Of a DNA stretch of 64,000 bases, positions 25,117 through 33,987 are shown one piece after another. Positions within the stretch are counted from its first letter, which is position 1, and the number at the start of each line of letters is the position of its first letter. Source of the DNA: an uncultured Chryseobacterium sp. (lineage in GTDB: Bacteria; Bacteroidota; Bacteroidia; Flavobacteriales; Weeksellaceae); the NCBI GenBank assembly GCA_913774355.1, contig CAJYGB010000016.1:186001-250000 (forward strand), given 5' to 3'. The position numbers were made by a program, and so were the translations under genes. The notes beneath the pieces are model-generated. The model was not told the DNA's origin and did no database searches. It worked only from the letters and a program-made list of their open reading frames with translations.

Positions 25117-25979
25117 CTTAAAAACCGTTGAATCATTCCGCTCCATCCTTCCCGTTGTTCATGTTCTGTATGCGCTCCGGATAGACGGGTATTGCAGACA
25201 ATTTCCCTGATCACATACGGAACGTCCCGGTAATCGGTGATCGATACGCAATTTCTTCCCAGCAGGTCTTTCCATCCGCGGTCGGCCCGCATCGCCTGGT
25301 CTGAGTGCAGGACATTGATGTGGTAGACTTCATATTTCTTCCTTGCCTCAGCCAGCAGTTCCTTATGGGTAAAGGTCTGCTGGCCGGCTCCCATGATCTC
25401 GCGGATCGCAGAGGCAGGAAGGGTTTTCAGGCAGGGCTCGTCACCCACGGTAAACAGCAATCCTTTCTGTCCTCTTTTTTCAAAAGCATCGGCGCGGGTA
25501 TGGAAAGCGGCAAAATACCAGGCCAGCAGGTAACTTTCTCCGCCGTTTCCGCCGCCTCCGGATTCGATGTAGGTTCTGGTCAGCCACATATCCAGTTCTT
25601 CGTCACCGGACTCAAACTGTCCCACCTGCAACGGATAATTGTCGCATTCGTGGTCCCCGATTCCCATAAAGAGGAGTGCGGCATCCGGAACCCCGCCCTG
25701 GATAATTCCGCCCATCAGTTTGGGGAGGCCTTCCTGGATCAGGTTATACGGAATATGGCCCATGCTTCCGGTAACATCCAGTCCTAAAATAATCGGAAAT
25801 GATTCCGGGTGTACGGATGAATCCCGGGCTTCCCTGAAGAAAACGCCGTTCGGGTTCATTGATTCGTGTGCCCTTCTTTCCGCGTTCTGAGTGAAAATTT
25901 CACCTGCACTTTTTGATGCATACCCCATCTTTCTTGCTCGATCGAAACGAGCGTCCATGTCGTATCTTGTACTTCCCAT
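25113..25979 (-). CDS. von Willebrand factor A-like protein
   Basis: 288 residues, no signal peptide. The MIDAS-like motif is LDVTGSMG (Asp68, Thr70, Ser72; the usual DxSxS with Thr for the first Ser) and further metal-side residues appear in ESGGGGNGGESY and FTVGDEPC. Cytoplasmic vWA proteins usually organise multiprotein complexes with a partner ATPase; none is next door. A scaffold role for the ADP-ribose enzymes is inference. The start MGSTRYDMDARFDRARKMGY has no alternative. Confidence 0.82.
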   Translation of the reverse strand: MGSTRYDMDARFDRARKMGYASKSAGEIFTQNAERRAHESMNPNGVFFREARDSSVHPESFPIILGLDVTGSMGHIPYNLIQEGLPKLMGGIIQGGVPDAALLFMGIGDHECDNYPLQVGQFESGDEELDMWLTRTYIESGGGGNGGESYLLAWYFAAFHTRADAFEKRGQKGLLFTVGDEPCLKTLPASAIREIMGAGQQTFTHKELLAEARKKYEVYHINVLHSDQAMRADRGWKDLLGRNCVSITDYRDVPYVIREIVCNTRLSGAHTEHEQREGWSGMIQRFLR

Positions 25980-26069
25980 AACGTAAATTTTAGTTAAAGA
26001 CTGTTTTTATAGTTACCCGTTGCATTCCGGGCTTTATTTTAATGCAATACGGAAGTTAATTCTATCCGT

Positions 26070-26621
26070 TTATTGTTCTCTTGTATACATAATGTCCGTC
26101 CTCAGCACATATTTCAGTCCGCTGATCAGCGTTTTCCCTTCGTGTCTTAACGGATGATGGAAAACCAGTGCGGAACCTTTTTTCGGAGCTACGGTGAACA
26201 GGCCTTCAAATTCGGTTTCCCCGCCTTCAAAATCGTCGTTCAGATAGATCAGAAAGGTGTAAAAGCTCTTTTCATGTTCATTCCTGCTGTAGCTTCCGTC
26301 GCGGTGCATCTTAAACCGTTGTCCCGGCGAATATTTATAGATCCTGAACATCTCATTGAAACCTGTGACCTTGTAATTTTCATGGGTCTGAGGAAGAAAT
26401 CCGACAACTTTCTGAAACATGTTTTCAGCCAGTTTATTATCGAAAACCATCAGCCGGTCGTTGTTTCGGATGCCTTTGCTCATCACCTGCCTTCCCTGCA
26501 TATTGATTTTTGCTTCTTCAAAGACTTTGTCTTTTGTCAGATCAATATAATGGTCGCATTCTTCATTCGTCAGGAAATTTTTGATCAGAAAGATCTCCGG
26601 ATGCAGTGTTGTCTTTTTCAT
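26070..26621 (-). CDS. 2-oxoglutarate/Fe(II)-dependent oxygenase (prolyl-4-hydroxylase-like)
   Basis: 183 residues, compact double-stranded beta-helix. Fe ligands HRD in RFKMHRDGSY and His in HPLRHEG, with the 2-oxoglutarate Arg/Lys in GLKYVLRTDIMY. Lead FLIKNFLTNEECDHYID is typical for P4H-like enzymes. Substrate unknown; in this operon it could demodify or hydroxylate a nucleotide or protein target. It lies between NADAR and vWA genes with gaps of 26 and 90 nt. Confidence 0.88.
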   Translation of the reverse strand: MKKTTLHPEIFLIKNFLTNEECDHYIDLTKDKVFEEAKINMQGRQVMSKGIRNNDRLMVFDNKLAENMFQKVVGFLPQTHENYKVTGFNEMFRIYKYSPGQRFKMHRDGSYSRNEHEKSFYTFLIYLNDDFEGGETEFEGLFTVAPKKGSALVFHHPLRHEGKTLISGLKYVLRTDIMYTREQ

Positions 26622-26647
26622 AATATCATGTGTTTGGTTCTATGTTC

Positions 26648-27190
26648 TTACCTTTTTAGCTCGTCCCTTACTTCCATCAAAGCGAATCCCAAGAGATTTT
26701 CACCGTTCCATTCCGATGGGTTACCGGCTTTAGGATTGGTTTCCGGCATTCCGATGCCCCAGATGGTATCGTAAGGACTGGCTTCCACCAAAACTTTATC
26801 TTCCGTAGACAGCAAGAATTCTTTAAGCTTTTCATTCTGCGAAAACTTCAGTAGGTTTCCCTGTTTGACGATCTCATATTTATGCTCATCCCAAAGCTGC
26901 GGATCAAAATTGCTGACTTTTCTTCCCAATTTTTTAACCTGATCCGGAGTTTCAGAGTTGATGATCTGTTCTAAAATTTCGTGATCGTTAAACAATCTTG
27001 CTTTTCCGGCCATCATATAATGTTCGGCAGTCTTATATAGTATACCGTCCTCTTGAAACTCAGCCGGAAACCACTGGCTGAAACAGGCTTTGGTCATTTC
27101 TTCTTTTACTGTATGTCCCCAGAAGAACAAAAAGTCCGGTTTTTCTTGATGCTGAAATCTTTCAATAATCTGTTGTATCGTGTATTTCAT
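26648..27190 (-). CDS. NADAR (YbiA-like) domain protein, first gene of the ADP-ribose operon
   Basis: 180 residues from ATG 27190 (MKYTIQQIIERFQ). NADAR landmarks: FFWGH, CFSQWFPAEF, YKTAEHYMMAGKARLF, KLGRKV, VLVEASPYDTIWGIG and NPSEWNGENLLGFALMEVR. The superfamily acts on ADP-ribose conjugates; characterised members remove ADP-ribose from guanine bases or cleave N-glycosides of riboflavin intermediates. It is preceded by a Bacteroidota promoter covered by an operator shared with the NUDIX regulator, so it marks the 5' end of the transcript. Confidence 0.93.
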   Translation of the reverse strand: MKYTIQQIIERFQHQEKPDFLFFWGHTVKEEMTKACFSQWFPAEFQEDGILYKTAEHYMMAGKARLFNDHEILEQIINSETPDQVKKLGRKVSNFDPQLWDEHKYEIVKQGNLLKFSQNEKLKEFLLSTEDKVLVEASPYDTIWGIGMPETNPKAGNPSEWNGENLLGFALMEVRDELKR

Positions 27191-27191
27191 G

Positions 27192-27212
27192 ATTGCGTTA
27201 TTTTTACACAAA
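27192..27212 (-). promoter_or_regulatory. NUDIX-regulator operator O1
   Basis: 21-bp near-palindrome whose half-sites follow TTTGNGTNAT: ATTGCGTTAT on one side and TTACACAAA on the other. It overlaps the -7 box of the operon promoter by 4 bp and covers the expected start, as a repressor site would. Confidence 0.75.
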
Positions 27213-27241
27213 TTTAAAGGAATATGGCTTTACCTGCCAAA
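27209..27241 (-). promoter_or_regulatory. Promoter of the ADP-ribose operon
   Basis: On the minus strand TTTG at 27241-27238, a 21-bp spacer and TAAATTTG at 27216-27209, a perfect Bacteroidota -33/-7 pair. Expected start about 15 nt before the NADAR ATG. Confidence 0.75.
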
Positions 27242-27245
27242 TTAA

Positions 27246-27266
27246 TTTGCGTTAATTTTACACTAA
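27246..27266 (-). promoter_or_regulatory. NUDIX-regulator operator O2
   Basis: Second copy of the 21-bp element (TTTGCGTTAA ... TTACACTAA), centre 54 bp from O1, just upstream of the -33 box. The spacing of about five helical turns would place bound dimers on one DNA face. Confidence 0.7.
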
Positions 27267-27560
27267 ATTGATTAACTAATTGATTTTCAGTAATAAAATT
27301 TTTTATATAAACACGAATGACACAAATGTTTTGCACAAATGACACGAATTATTATTGTTATTATTGGTGTTCTGTCTGGTTGGTTAAGTTTGAATAAAAT
27401 ACAAGCTTTAATCCGGATTGTATATCCAAAAAGTTCCTGGCAGAATTAGAATTACTGTCAGAAGATTACATTCTTATTTTTTTCACGCTGTAATGTATAG
27501 CAGAAAACAAGAATTCATTGTGAAAATTCGTGTAAGTATTTGTGCGATTTGTGTTAGAGA
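27267..27560. repeat. Intergenic region with short repeated AT-rich words
   Basis: Contains CACGAATGACACAAAT (27312-27327) and, 16 bp on, CACAAATGACACGAAT (27334-27349), a degenerate direct repeat of a kind scattered in flavobacterial intergenic DNA. Similar wording (ATTCGTGTAAGTATTTGTGC) appears at 27526-27545. No gene is seen. Confidence 0.5.
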
Positions 27561-28256
27561 CTATTTTAGTTCAAAATAAAACCCCTGTTCTTCCAGTTCC
27601 TTGTATTTCTTCTGATTGAAGGTAAACATTTTGCCGGGCCTGCCGCTGCCTTCTTTTTTGAAGTTGTCGGTTTCATTCAGCAGCCCGTAGCTCATGATCT
27701 TTTTACGGAAGTTGCGGCGGTCGATTTCCTGTCCGACAATGGTTTTATAAAGGTTTTCCAGTTCCGAAAAGGCAAATTCCTCGTTCAGCAGATTGAAGCC
27801 GATGGGTTGATATTGGATTTTAGTTCTTAGTCTTTTCAGCGCCGTATCGATAATGGTCTGATGATCGAAAGCCAGTTCGGGAAGGCTGTTGATGCCAAAC
27901 CACTGGGCATCGTCCGCATCGGAGTCGGCAGCCAGCTCGTGATAAGACGGGTTTACCAGCCCCAGATAGGTTACGGAAACCACCCGGTTCCGCGGATCGC
28001 GGCCCACATTGCCGAAAGTATAAAGTTGTTCCAGAAAATCGGGCTTTATGCCGGCCTCTTCGCAAAGCTCGCGCTTTACCGCATCGTCCAGGTTTTCATC
28101 ATCCAGAACGAGTCCGCCCGGAAGCGCCCATCCGCCCTTGAAAGGCTCTATATTCCGCTGGATCAGGAGCACCTGAAGGTCTTTTTTATCGAAATACCCG
28201 AAAACTACCGCATCTACGGCCACTTTTATATCCTGTAACTTCTTTGAACCTTCCAT
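27561..28256 (-). CDS. NUDIX-domain transcriptional regulator (NrtR-like)
   Basis: 231 residues. N-terminal NUDIX domain with an intact box G48-x5-E54-x7-REL-C-EEAGI (to 70), so hydrolysis of ADP-ribose-type substrates is possible, although many NrtR proteins only bind them. C-terminal winged helix (about 150-231) with FSELENLYKTIVGQEIDRRNFRKKIMSYGLL, the pattern of Bacteroidota NrtR/AraR-type regulators. NrtR repressors leave DNA when they bind ADP-ribose. Own promoter and the operon promoter share an operator, so it most likely controls the operon and itself. Confidence 0.88.
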   Translation of the reverse strand: MEGSKKLQDIKVAVDAVVFGYFDKKDLQVLLIQRNIEPFKGGWALPGGLVLDDENLDDAVKRELCEEAGIKPDFLEQLYTFGNVGRDPRNRVVSVTYLGLVNPSYHELAADSDADDAQWFGINSLPELAFDHQTIIDTALKRLRTKIQYQPIGFNLLNEEFAFSELENLYKTIVGQEIDRRNFRKKIMSYGLLNETDNFKKEGSGRPGKMFTFNQKKYKELEEQGFYFELK

Positions 28257-28265
28257 ACGTTTAAC

Positions 28266-28290
28266 TTTGCGTTATGATTACACAAAGTTA
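28266..28290 (-). promoter_or_regulatory. NUDIX-regulator operator O3 with -7 box
   Basis: Best copy of the 21-bp palindrome (28266-28286; half-site TTTGCGTTAT, mirror ATTACACAAA). On the minus strand TAACTTTG (perfect TAnnTTTG) at 28290-28283 overlaps it by the same 4 bp as at O1. Ten bp upstream of the regulator ATG. Confidence 0.78.
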
Positions 28291-28335
28291 CGGTTTAGTT
28301 AACAGATAAAAAATAATCTGAGTCATAAACAAAAA

Positions 28336-28362
28336 AAATCCACAGATGTTATCTGCGGATTT
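28336..28362 (-). terminator. lepA terminator
   Basis: 12-position stem with one mismatch (AAATCCACAGAT with ATCTGCGGATTT), 3-nt loop, T-run on the minus strand; 37 nt past the lepA stop. Confidence 0.85.
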
Positions 28363-28398
28363 CTCATATCTTTTGCCTTCTTATCAGGCTCTTTTAAT

Positions 28399-30195
28399 TT
28401 AGTCATTCAGCTTCAATACAGCCATGAATGCCGACTGCGGTACTTCTACCCTTCCGATCTGCTTCATTTTCTTTTTTCCTTCCTTCTGCTTTTCCAAAAG
28501 CTTTCTCTTTCTGGAAATATCCCCACCGTAACATTTTGCGGTAACGTCTTTCCTTAACGCCTTGATGGTTTCCCTGGCGATTACTTTTGTTCCCAATGCT
28601 GCCTGAACTGCAATGTCGAACTGCTGTCTCGGGATCAGTTCACGAAGTTTTTCACACATTTTCTTACCGATATGGTATGCGTTGGAATCGTGAATCAGGG
28701 AAGATAAAGCATCCACCATATCCCCGTTGATCAGGATATCCATTTTTACCAGCTTGGAAGCCCTGAATCCGATCGGATGGTAATCGAATGAGGCATATCC
28801 TTTAGAAATGGATTTCAGCCTGTCGTAAAAATCAAAAACCACCTCTGCTAAAGGCATATTAAACACGAGCTCTACCCTTTCGGAAGTCAGATAACTTTGG
28901 TTAACGATCTCCCCTCTTTTTTCGATACACAGGGTCATTACAGCACCTACGAAATCGGATTTGGTAATGATGGAAGCTTTGATAAACGGCTCTTCTACCC
29001 GGTCCATGGTAGAAGGATCCATCATTTCAGACGGGTTGTTGATCAGGATCGGAACTTCCGGTTCCTTTTTGGTATACCCGAAATACGATACGTTGGGTAC
29101 TGTGGTAATTACGTTCATGTTGAACTCACGGTCCAGACGTTCCTGAACGATTTCCATGTGGAGCATTCCCAGGAATCCGCAACGGAATCCGAAACCTAAT
29201 GCAGCGGAGCTTTCCGGCTCGAAAACCAGGGAAGCATCATTCAGCCTTAATTTTTCAAGGGAGAACCTCAGTTCTTCAAAATCTTCGGAATCGATCGGGT
29301 AAATCCCGGCAAATACCATCGGCTTTACTTCCTCAAACCCTTCGATCGGTCCGGCTGCCGGATTGGTGAATGAGGTAATGGTATCCCCTACCTTTACTTC
29401 ACGCGCATCCTTGATTCCGGATACCAGGTAGCCTACATCACCGCACTCAACTGTTTTCTTAGGAACCTGCTTCAGTTTCAACGTTCCTACCTCATCAGCC
29501 CCGTATTCTTTTCCGGTTGCGAAAAATTTAATCTTTTCGTTTTTCGTAATGCTTCCGTTTACCACTTTGAAATACGCTTCAATTCCCCTGAACGGATTGT
29601 ATACCGAATCAAAGATCAAAGCCTGAAGCGGTGCATCCGGATCACCTACCGGTGCCGGAATTCTCTTTACGATCTGTTCCAACAGATTATGAACCCCTTC
29701 CCCTGTTTTTCCGGAAACGCGAAGTACATCATCGTAATCACAACCGATCAGGTTCATGATTTCATCGGTTACCTCCTCAGGATTTGCCGAAGGAAGGTCG
29801 ATTTTATTTAGGATTGGAATAATCGTCAGGTCATTTTCCAAAGCCAGATACAGATTGCTGATGGTCTGGGCCTGGATGCTCTGCGCCGCGTCTACAATAA
29901 GAAGTGCTCCTTCACAGGCTGCAATGGAACGGGAAACTTCGTAAGAAAAGTCTACGTGTCCCGGGGTATCGATTAAGTTTAAAATATATTTTTCGCCGTT
30001 AAGCTCATAATCCATCTGGATCGCGTGGGATTTAATGGTAATCCCGCGTTCTTTCTCCAGATCCATATCATCCAGCGTCTGGGACTGTAATTCTCTTTGG
30101 GAAACCGTATTGGTATATTCCAGAAGACGGTCTGCCAAAGTACTTTTACCATGGTCGATGTGAGCGATTATGCAAAAATTTCGTATGTTTTTCAT
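28399..30195 (-). CDS. lepA: Elongation factor 4 (LepA)
   Basis: 598 residues, full length. GTPase motifs: [10 protein letters not shown] (P-loop), RGITIKSH (switch I), DTPGHVDF (switch II), NKIDLPSA and SGKTG. The C-terminal LepA-specific domain ends [21 protein letters not shown]. It back-translocates or reorganises stalled ribosomes at the membrane-cytoplasm interface. Single gene with its own terminator. Confidence 0.98.
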   Translation of the reverse strand: MKNIRNFCIIAHIDHGKSTLADRLLEYTNTVSQRELQSQTLDDMDLEKERGITIKSHAIQMDYELNGEKYILNLIDTPGHVDFSYEVSRSIAACEGALLIVDAAQSIQAQTISNLYLALENDLTIIPILNKIDLPSANPEEVTDEIMNLIGCDYDDVLRVSGKTGEGVHNLLEQIVKRIPAPVGDPDAPLQALIFDSVYNPFRGIEAYFKVVNGSITKNEKIKFFATGKEYGADEVGTLKLKQVPKKTVECGDVGYLVSGIKDAREVKVGDTITSFTNPAAGPIEGFEEVKPMVFAGIYPIDSEDFEELRFSLEKLRLNDASLVFEPESSAALGFGFRCGFLGMLHMEIVQERLDREFNMNVITTVPNVSYFGYTKKEPEVPILINNPSEMMDPSTMDRVEEPFIKASIITKSDFVGAVMTLCIEKRGEIVNQSYLTSERVELVFNMPLAEVVFDFYDRLKSISKGYASFDYHPIGFRASKLVKMDILINGDMVDALSSLIHDSNAYHIGKKMCEKLRELIPRQQFDIAVQAALGTKVIARETIKALRKDVTAKCYGGDISRKRKLLEKQKEGKKKMKQIGRVEVPQSAFMAVLKLND

Positions 30196-30525
30196 TTAAG
30201 AACTATGTAATTTGCAAAGATAATAAAATGAAGGATAATTCGTGATTCTTAATTTTAAATCTGATGTAAACCTAAATTAAACCAATCTTTTATGATAAAC
30301 CTGCTTGCTTTAATTAACCACAAAAGGAACAAAAGATGCAGATTCTAATATTAAAGTTGAGTTCGGAAAAGTAAAATTTGAAGGTTTTTTAACGTTGACT
30401 CGATTATTTATTTTATTCTAAATTATTTGTGGCCGGGTATTTATTAAACACCAATAGAAAGTCATACCATTTGTGATTATTGTTTTGCTATTTGTGTTTA
30501 AATTAGCCGCACTTAATATTAATCC
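30196..30525. other. 330-bp AT-rich divergent intergenic region
   Basis: Separates lepA and the mannosidase gene. Includes a stretch ACCACAAAAGGAACAAAAG near 30319 of the sort repeated between flavobacterial genes. No gene or strong promoter match seen. Confidence 0.4.
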
Positions 30526-32811
30526 ATGAAAAAGATTCTTTTCATCCTTTTACTTGTTCCGTTTATTCAGATCCGGTCGCAGTGGATTGAAAATGCACCG
30601 GAACATCCCGAAGAATTCGTCAATCCGCTTATCGGGTCGCTGTCAAAGCCTTCGCTTTCCAATGGAAATACCTATCCTGCGGTTGCCGTCCCTCACGGAA
30701 TGAACCTTTGGACACCACAGACCGGTAAAAACGGAAACGGCTGGCAATATACCTATGACGCCGACAAGATCCGTGGGATCAAGCAGACGCATCAGCCTTC
30801 GCCCTGGATGAACGATTACGGAATGTTTTCCATTATGCCTGTAACGGGAAAAATGCGTTTCAATGAAGAGGAAAGGGCAAGCTGGTTCTCTCATAAATCC
30901 GAGGTTTCAAAACCTTATTATTACAGTGTTTACCTGGCTGATCATAATGTGACGGCGGAAATTACGCCTACGGAAAGGGCTGCACAGTTAAGGTTAACTT
31001 ACCCTGATTCTGAAAATTCATGGATTGTTGTGGATGCCTTTGATAAAGGATCGAGCATCAAAATCATTCCTTCCGAAAAGAAGATCGTTGGGTATTCCAC
31101 AAGATATTCGAGGGGAAAACTGATCGGCTTCAAAAATTACTTTGTTATCTATGCCGATAAACCATTTATAAAATATTCAGCCTGGAAAGATAAGGATTTT
31201 GAAGATGTGCTTGAAATTACAGGAGAACACTGTGGAGCCGTCATCGGTTTTGCCACGAAGAAGGGTGAAAAGGTAAATCTTAAAGTAGCTTCTTCGTTCA
31301 TCAGTCCCGAACAGGCGGAACTGAATCTGCAGAGGGAACTGGATCAGGATTCGTTCGATGATACCTTCAGAAAAGCCAAACTGGCCTGGAATGAAAAACT
31401 GAGAAAAGTAGAAGTTGCGGGAGGAACCATCGATCAGATGCGTACTTTCTACTCTTGCCTGTACAGGATGCTCTGCTTTCCTCATAAGATGTACGAAATC
31501 AACAAAGCCGGAGAAATCGTTCATTACAGTCCGTATTCAGGGAAAACAGAAGCCGGTTACCGGTTTGCAGGAACAGGATTCTGGGATACTTTCAGAGCGC
31601 TCTTCCCTTTCCTGAATTTAGTTTATCCCAATATTAATGTTGAGATGCAGAAAGGGTTGATGAACGATTACAAAGAAGGCGGCTGGCTTCCTGAATGGTC
31701 GAGTCCCTCCTATTCCGATATTATGATCGGCAACAATTCCGCTTCCGTAGTAGCCGATGCTTACCTTAAAGGCCTGCGCGGCTATGACATTGAAAAGTTA
31801 TACCAGGCTCTGCTTCACGGAGCCAATAATGAAGGGCCGCAGGCGACGGGAAGGCTTGGCATTCAGTACTATAAAGAGCTGGGTTATGTTCCTTATGATG
31901 TAAAAATCAATGAAAATGCAGCGCGCACCCTCGAATATGCTTATGATGATTTCGCTATTGCCCAACTGGGAAAAGCATTAGGTAAACCGGAATCCGAGTG
32001 GAAAGAATATTACCGCCGCTCCCAGAATTTCCAAAAGGTAATCGATCCTGAAACCAAGCTGGCGCGTGGAAGAAACCGCGACGGAAGCTTCCAGACTCCT
32101 TTTAACCCTTTTAAATGGGGCGATGCTTTTACAGAAGGAAATTCTTGGCACTATACCTGGTCGGTCTTCCAGGATATTGAAGGGCTGGCCAGGCTGATGG
32201 GCGGAAGACAGGCCTTTTCAAAAAAGCTGGACCAGGTTTTTGCGCTGCCTCCCGTTTATGATGATTCGTATTATGGATCGACGATCCATGAGATCCAGGA
32301 AATGGTGAATGCGGATATGGGACAATATGCCCATGGCAACCAGCCCGCCCAGCATATCATTTATCTGTACAATTATTCCGGTGAACCCTGGAAAACCCAG
32401 TATTGGGTACGGGAAACGATGAACCGCCTGTACCAGCCCACACCGGACGGTTACTGTGGCGATGAAGACAACGGGCAGACCTCAGCGTGGTATATTTTCT
32501 CAGCGCTTGGCTTTTATCCCGTAACTCCGGCAACCGATCAGTATGTTTTGGGAGCTCCCCTGTTCAAAAAAGCAGTAGTCCATCTGGAAAATGGAAAAAC
32601 GCTTGAAATTAATGCCAGGAACAATAATGAAAACAACCGTTTTGTACAATCGCTGGAATTCAACGGAAAGAAATACACCCGAAACTGGCTTAGCCACCAG
32701 GAACTGATGAAAGGAGCGAAACTGAATTTTGAAATGGTTTCCCAGCCCAATAAAGCCCGGGGAACGAATGAAAAAGACTTTCCGTATTCCTATTCTACGG
32801 ATCAAAAATAA
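30526..32811 (+). CDS. GH92-family alpha-mannosidase, secreted
   Basis: 761 residues with a signal peptide (MKKILFILLLVPFIQIRSQ). Typical GH92 blocks: FVNPLIGS, GNTYPAVAVPHGMN, a large N-terminal beta-sandwich, then the catalytic (alpha/alpha)6 barrel with GFWDTFRALFP, GGWLPEWSSP, NEGPQATGRLG and the acid/base region DEDNGQTSAWYIFSALGFYPV. GH92 enzymes are Ca2+-dependent exo-mannosidases acting on N-glycans and yeast mannan. Probably periplasmic. No SusC/D pair adjacent. Confidence 0.95.
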   Translation: MKKILFILLLVPFIQIRSQWIENAPEHPEEFVNPLIGSLSKPSLSNGNTYPAVAVPHGMNLWTPQTGKNGNGWQYTYDADKIRGIKQTHQPSPWMNDYGMFSIMPVTGKMRFNEEERASWFSHKSEVSKPYYYSVYLADHNVTAEITPTERAAQLRLTYPDSENSWIVVDAFDKGSSIKIIPSEKKIVGYSTRYSRGKLIGFKNYFVIYADKPFIKYSAWKDKDFEDVLEITGEHCGAVIGFATKKGEKVNLKVASSFISPEQAELNLQRELDQDSFDDTFRKAKLAWNEKLRKVEVAGGTIDQMRTFYSCLYRMLCFPHKMYEINKAGEIVHYSPYSGKTEAGYRFAGTGFWDTFRALFPFLNLVYPNINVEMQKGLMNDYKEGGWLPEWSSPSYSDIMIGNNSASVVADAYLKGLRGYDIEKLYQALLHGANNEGPQATGRLGIQYYKELGYVPYDVKINENAARTLEYAYDDFAIAQLGKALGKPESEWKEYYRRSQNFQKVIDPETKLARGRNRDGSFQTPFNPFKWGDAFTEGNSWHYTWSVFQDIEGLARLMGGRQAFSKKLDQVFALPPVYDDSYYGSTIHEIQEMVNADMGQYAHGNQPAQHIIYLYNYSGEPWKTQYWVRETMNRLYQPTPDGYCGDEDNGQTSAWYIFSALGFYPVTPATDQYVLGAPLFKKAVVHLENGKTLEINARNNNENNRFVQSLEFNGKKYTRNWLSHQELMKGAKLNFEMVSQPNKARGTNEKDFPYSYSTDQK

Positions 32812-32814
32812 AAG

Positions 32815-32838
32815 AAGAGAGACCTTCCCGTCTCTCTT
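32815..32838. terminator. Bidirectional terminator
   Basis: 9-bp perfect stem AAGAGAGAC/GTCTCTCTT with 6-nt loop between the converging mannosidase and glycine-zipper genes. Confidence 0.85.
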
Positions 32839-32848
32839 TTATTCTATT

Positions 32849-33856
32849 TTATTTAAATCCTTCAGGCAAAATGTATTGTCCGGTAAGCGGGTCCAGATAG
32901 ACTTCTTGTTCCGGAATCCGGTTTCTCCTGCTTTGGGCTCCTGCATCGATTGCAGCCCCGATTACTCCACCGATCAAACCTCCGGCCATGACACCGATCA
33001 TAGCACCATTGGATGATTCGGGAAAGAGTTCTGCTTTTTTCACCTCAATGAAAAGGCCCTGATCACTTTTTAAAATTTCGGCATATCCTACGGGAATGAT
33101 CTTATAGGCGACCCCATCTTTCACAAACGCATAGAAACGCCGGATCGCTGTTTTATCCTCGCCATTTACCGCTTTGGTCACGACTCCTTTATCATTGGTT
33201 TCCAAAACAAAACCCTGCTCCGGGCGATGGCTGAAAAAACTGTGATAATCTTTATAAACCCCATCTTTCAGCTGATCTGCTTTCAGGATGTCGAGTTTAT
33301 CCGTAAGTACATTGGCATATTGTGGAAGATCCTGTTCTGAAACACCAGTTTCCCATGCTTCTTTGCCATAGGATTCTTTTAAAAAGTCGGTGAGGATCAT
33401 GGTAAATTTTCTTGCCAGGTTCTGGGCAACAAACGGATTCACCCGGGATGAAACCGTAGTTACCGTATCTTTCCTATACAGGAAATGATAGCCGTCTGCT
33501 TTTTTTATGAAGGTGCTTGCTCTGAACTGCAGCTTTCCGACAGTCGATTTTTCTTTCTGCTCATCTGAAATTTTAAGATCTTCGAGCAATAGAACCAAAT
33601 CATTTTTCCCTTTTATTTCTATGGATTGCCCTACCCAATCCTGAAGATCTTTAACCGCATTATGTTCGAATGCTACAGTTACTTCTTTATTGTGATCTAT
33701 AAGGGTGCCGATATTTTTATCAGAACGCTGATCAATTACGGTAAAAGTCTTAATAAAGTTTTTATTGTCTTTAGGAGGCCTGGTTAAATTGATGAGTTCC
33801 GTTTTCTGAGCAGATAAAAATACGGATAATAGTAAAAAAAAGAATATTTTCTTCAT
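32849..33856 (-). CDS. Secreted glycine-zipper protein, copy 1
   Basis: 335 residues, signal peptide (MKKIFFFLLLSVFLSAQ). The C-terminal part holds a glycine zipper of about 25 residues (GAMIGVMAGGLIGGVIGAAIDAG), able to sit in a membrane, followed by a conserved tail EVYLDPLTGQYILPEGFK. The body is unknown. It is a diverged tandem paralogue of the next gene (shared TELINL/QELIRL lead, RSDKNIGTL/RPDKSIGSL, the ILKSDQG/MQKSEKG block, zipper and tail). Cell-envelope location likely. Confidence 0.75.
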   Translation of the reverse strand: MKKIFFFLLLSVFLSAQKTELINLTRPPKDNKNFIKTFTVIDQRSDKNIGTLIDHNKEVTVAFEHNAVKDLQDWVGQSIEIKGKNDLVLLLEDLKISDEQKEKSTVGKLQFRASTFIKKADGYHFLYRKDTVTTVSSRVNPFVAQNLARKFTMILTDFLKESYGKEAWETGVSEQDLPQYANVLTDKLDILKADQLKDGVYKDYHSFFSHRPEQGFVLETNDKGVVTKAVNGEDKTAIRRFYAFVKDGVAYKIIPVGYAEILKSDQGLFIEVKKAELFPESSNGAMIGVMAGGLIGGVIGAAIDAGAQSRRNRIPEQEVYLDPLTGQYILPEGFK

Positions 33857-33987
33857 AGGTTAATTTTATGATCGGCATTTCAAACTTACACAACTTTCAG
33901 GAATTGGGAAAGCGGAATCAGATATAATTTTAAAAATGTTCTCATTCAATAGTTGATTAAGTCATTTCAACCACTCGGAGATTAAAA

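Noticed and set aside
27301..27360. Short direct repeats near 27312-27349 as a CRISPR or attachment site
   Set aside because: Only two degenerate copies without regular spacing; resembles common flavobacterial intergenic wording.
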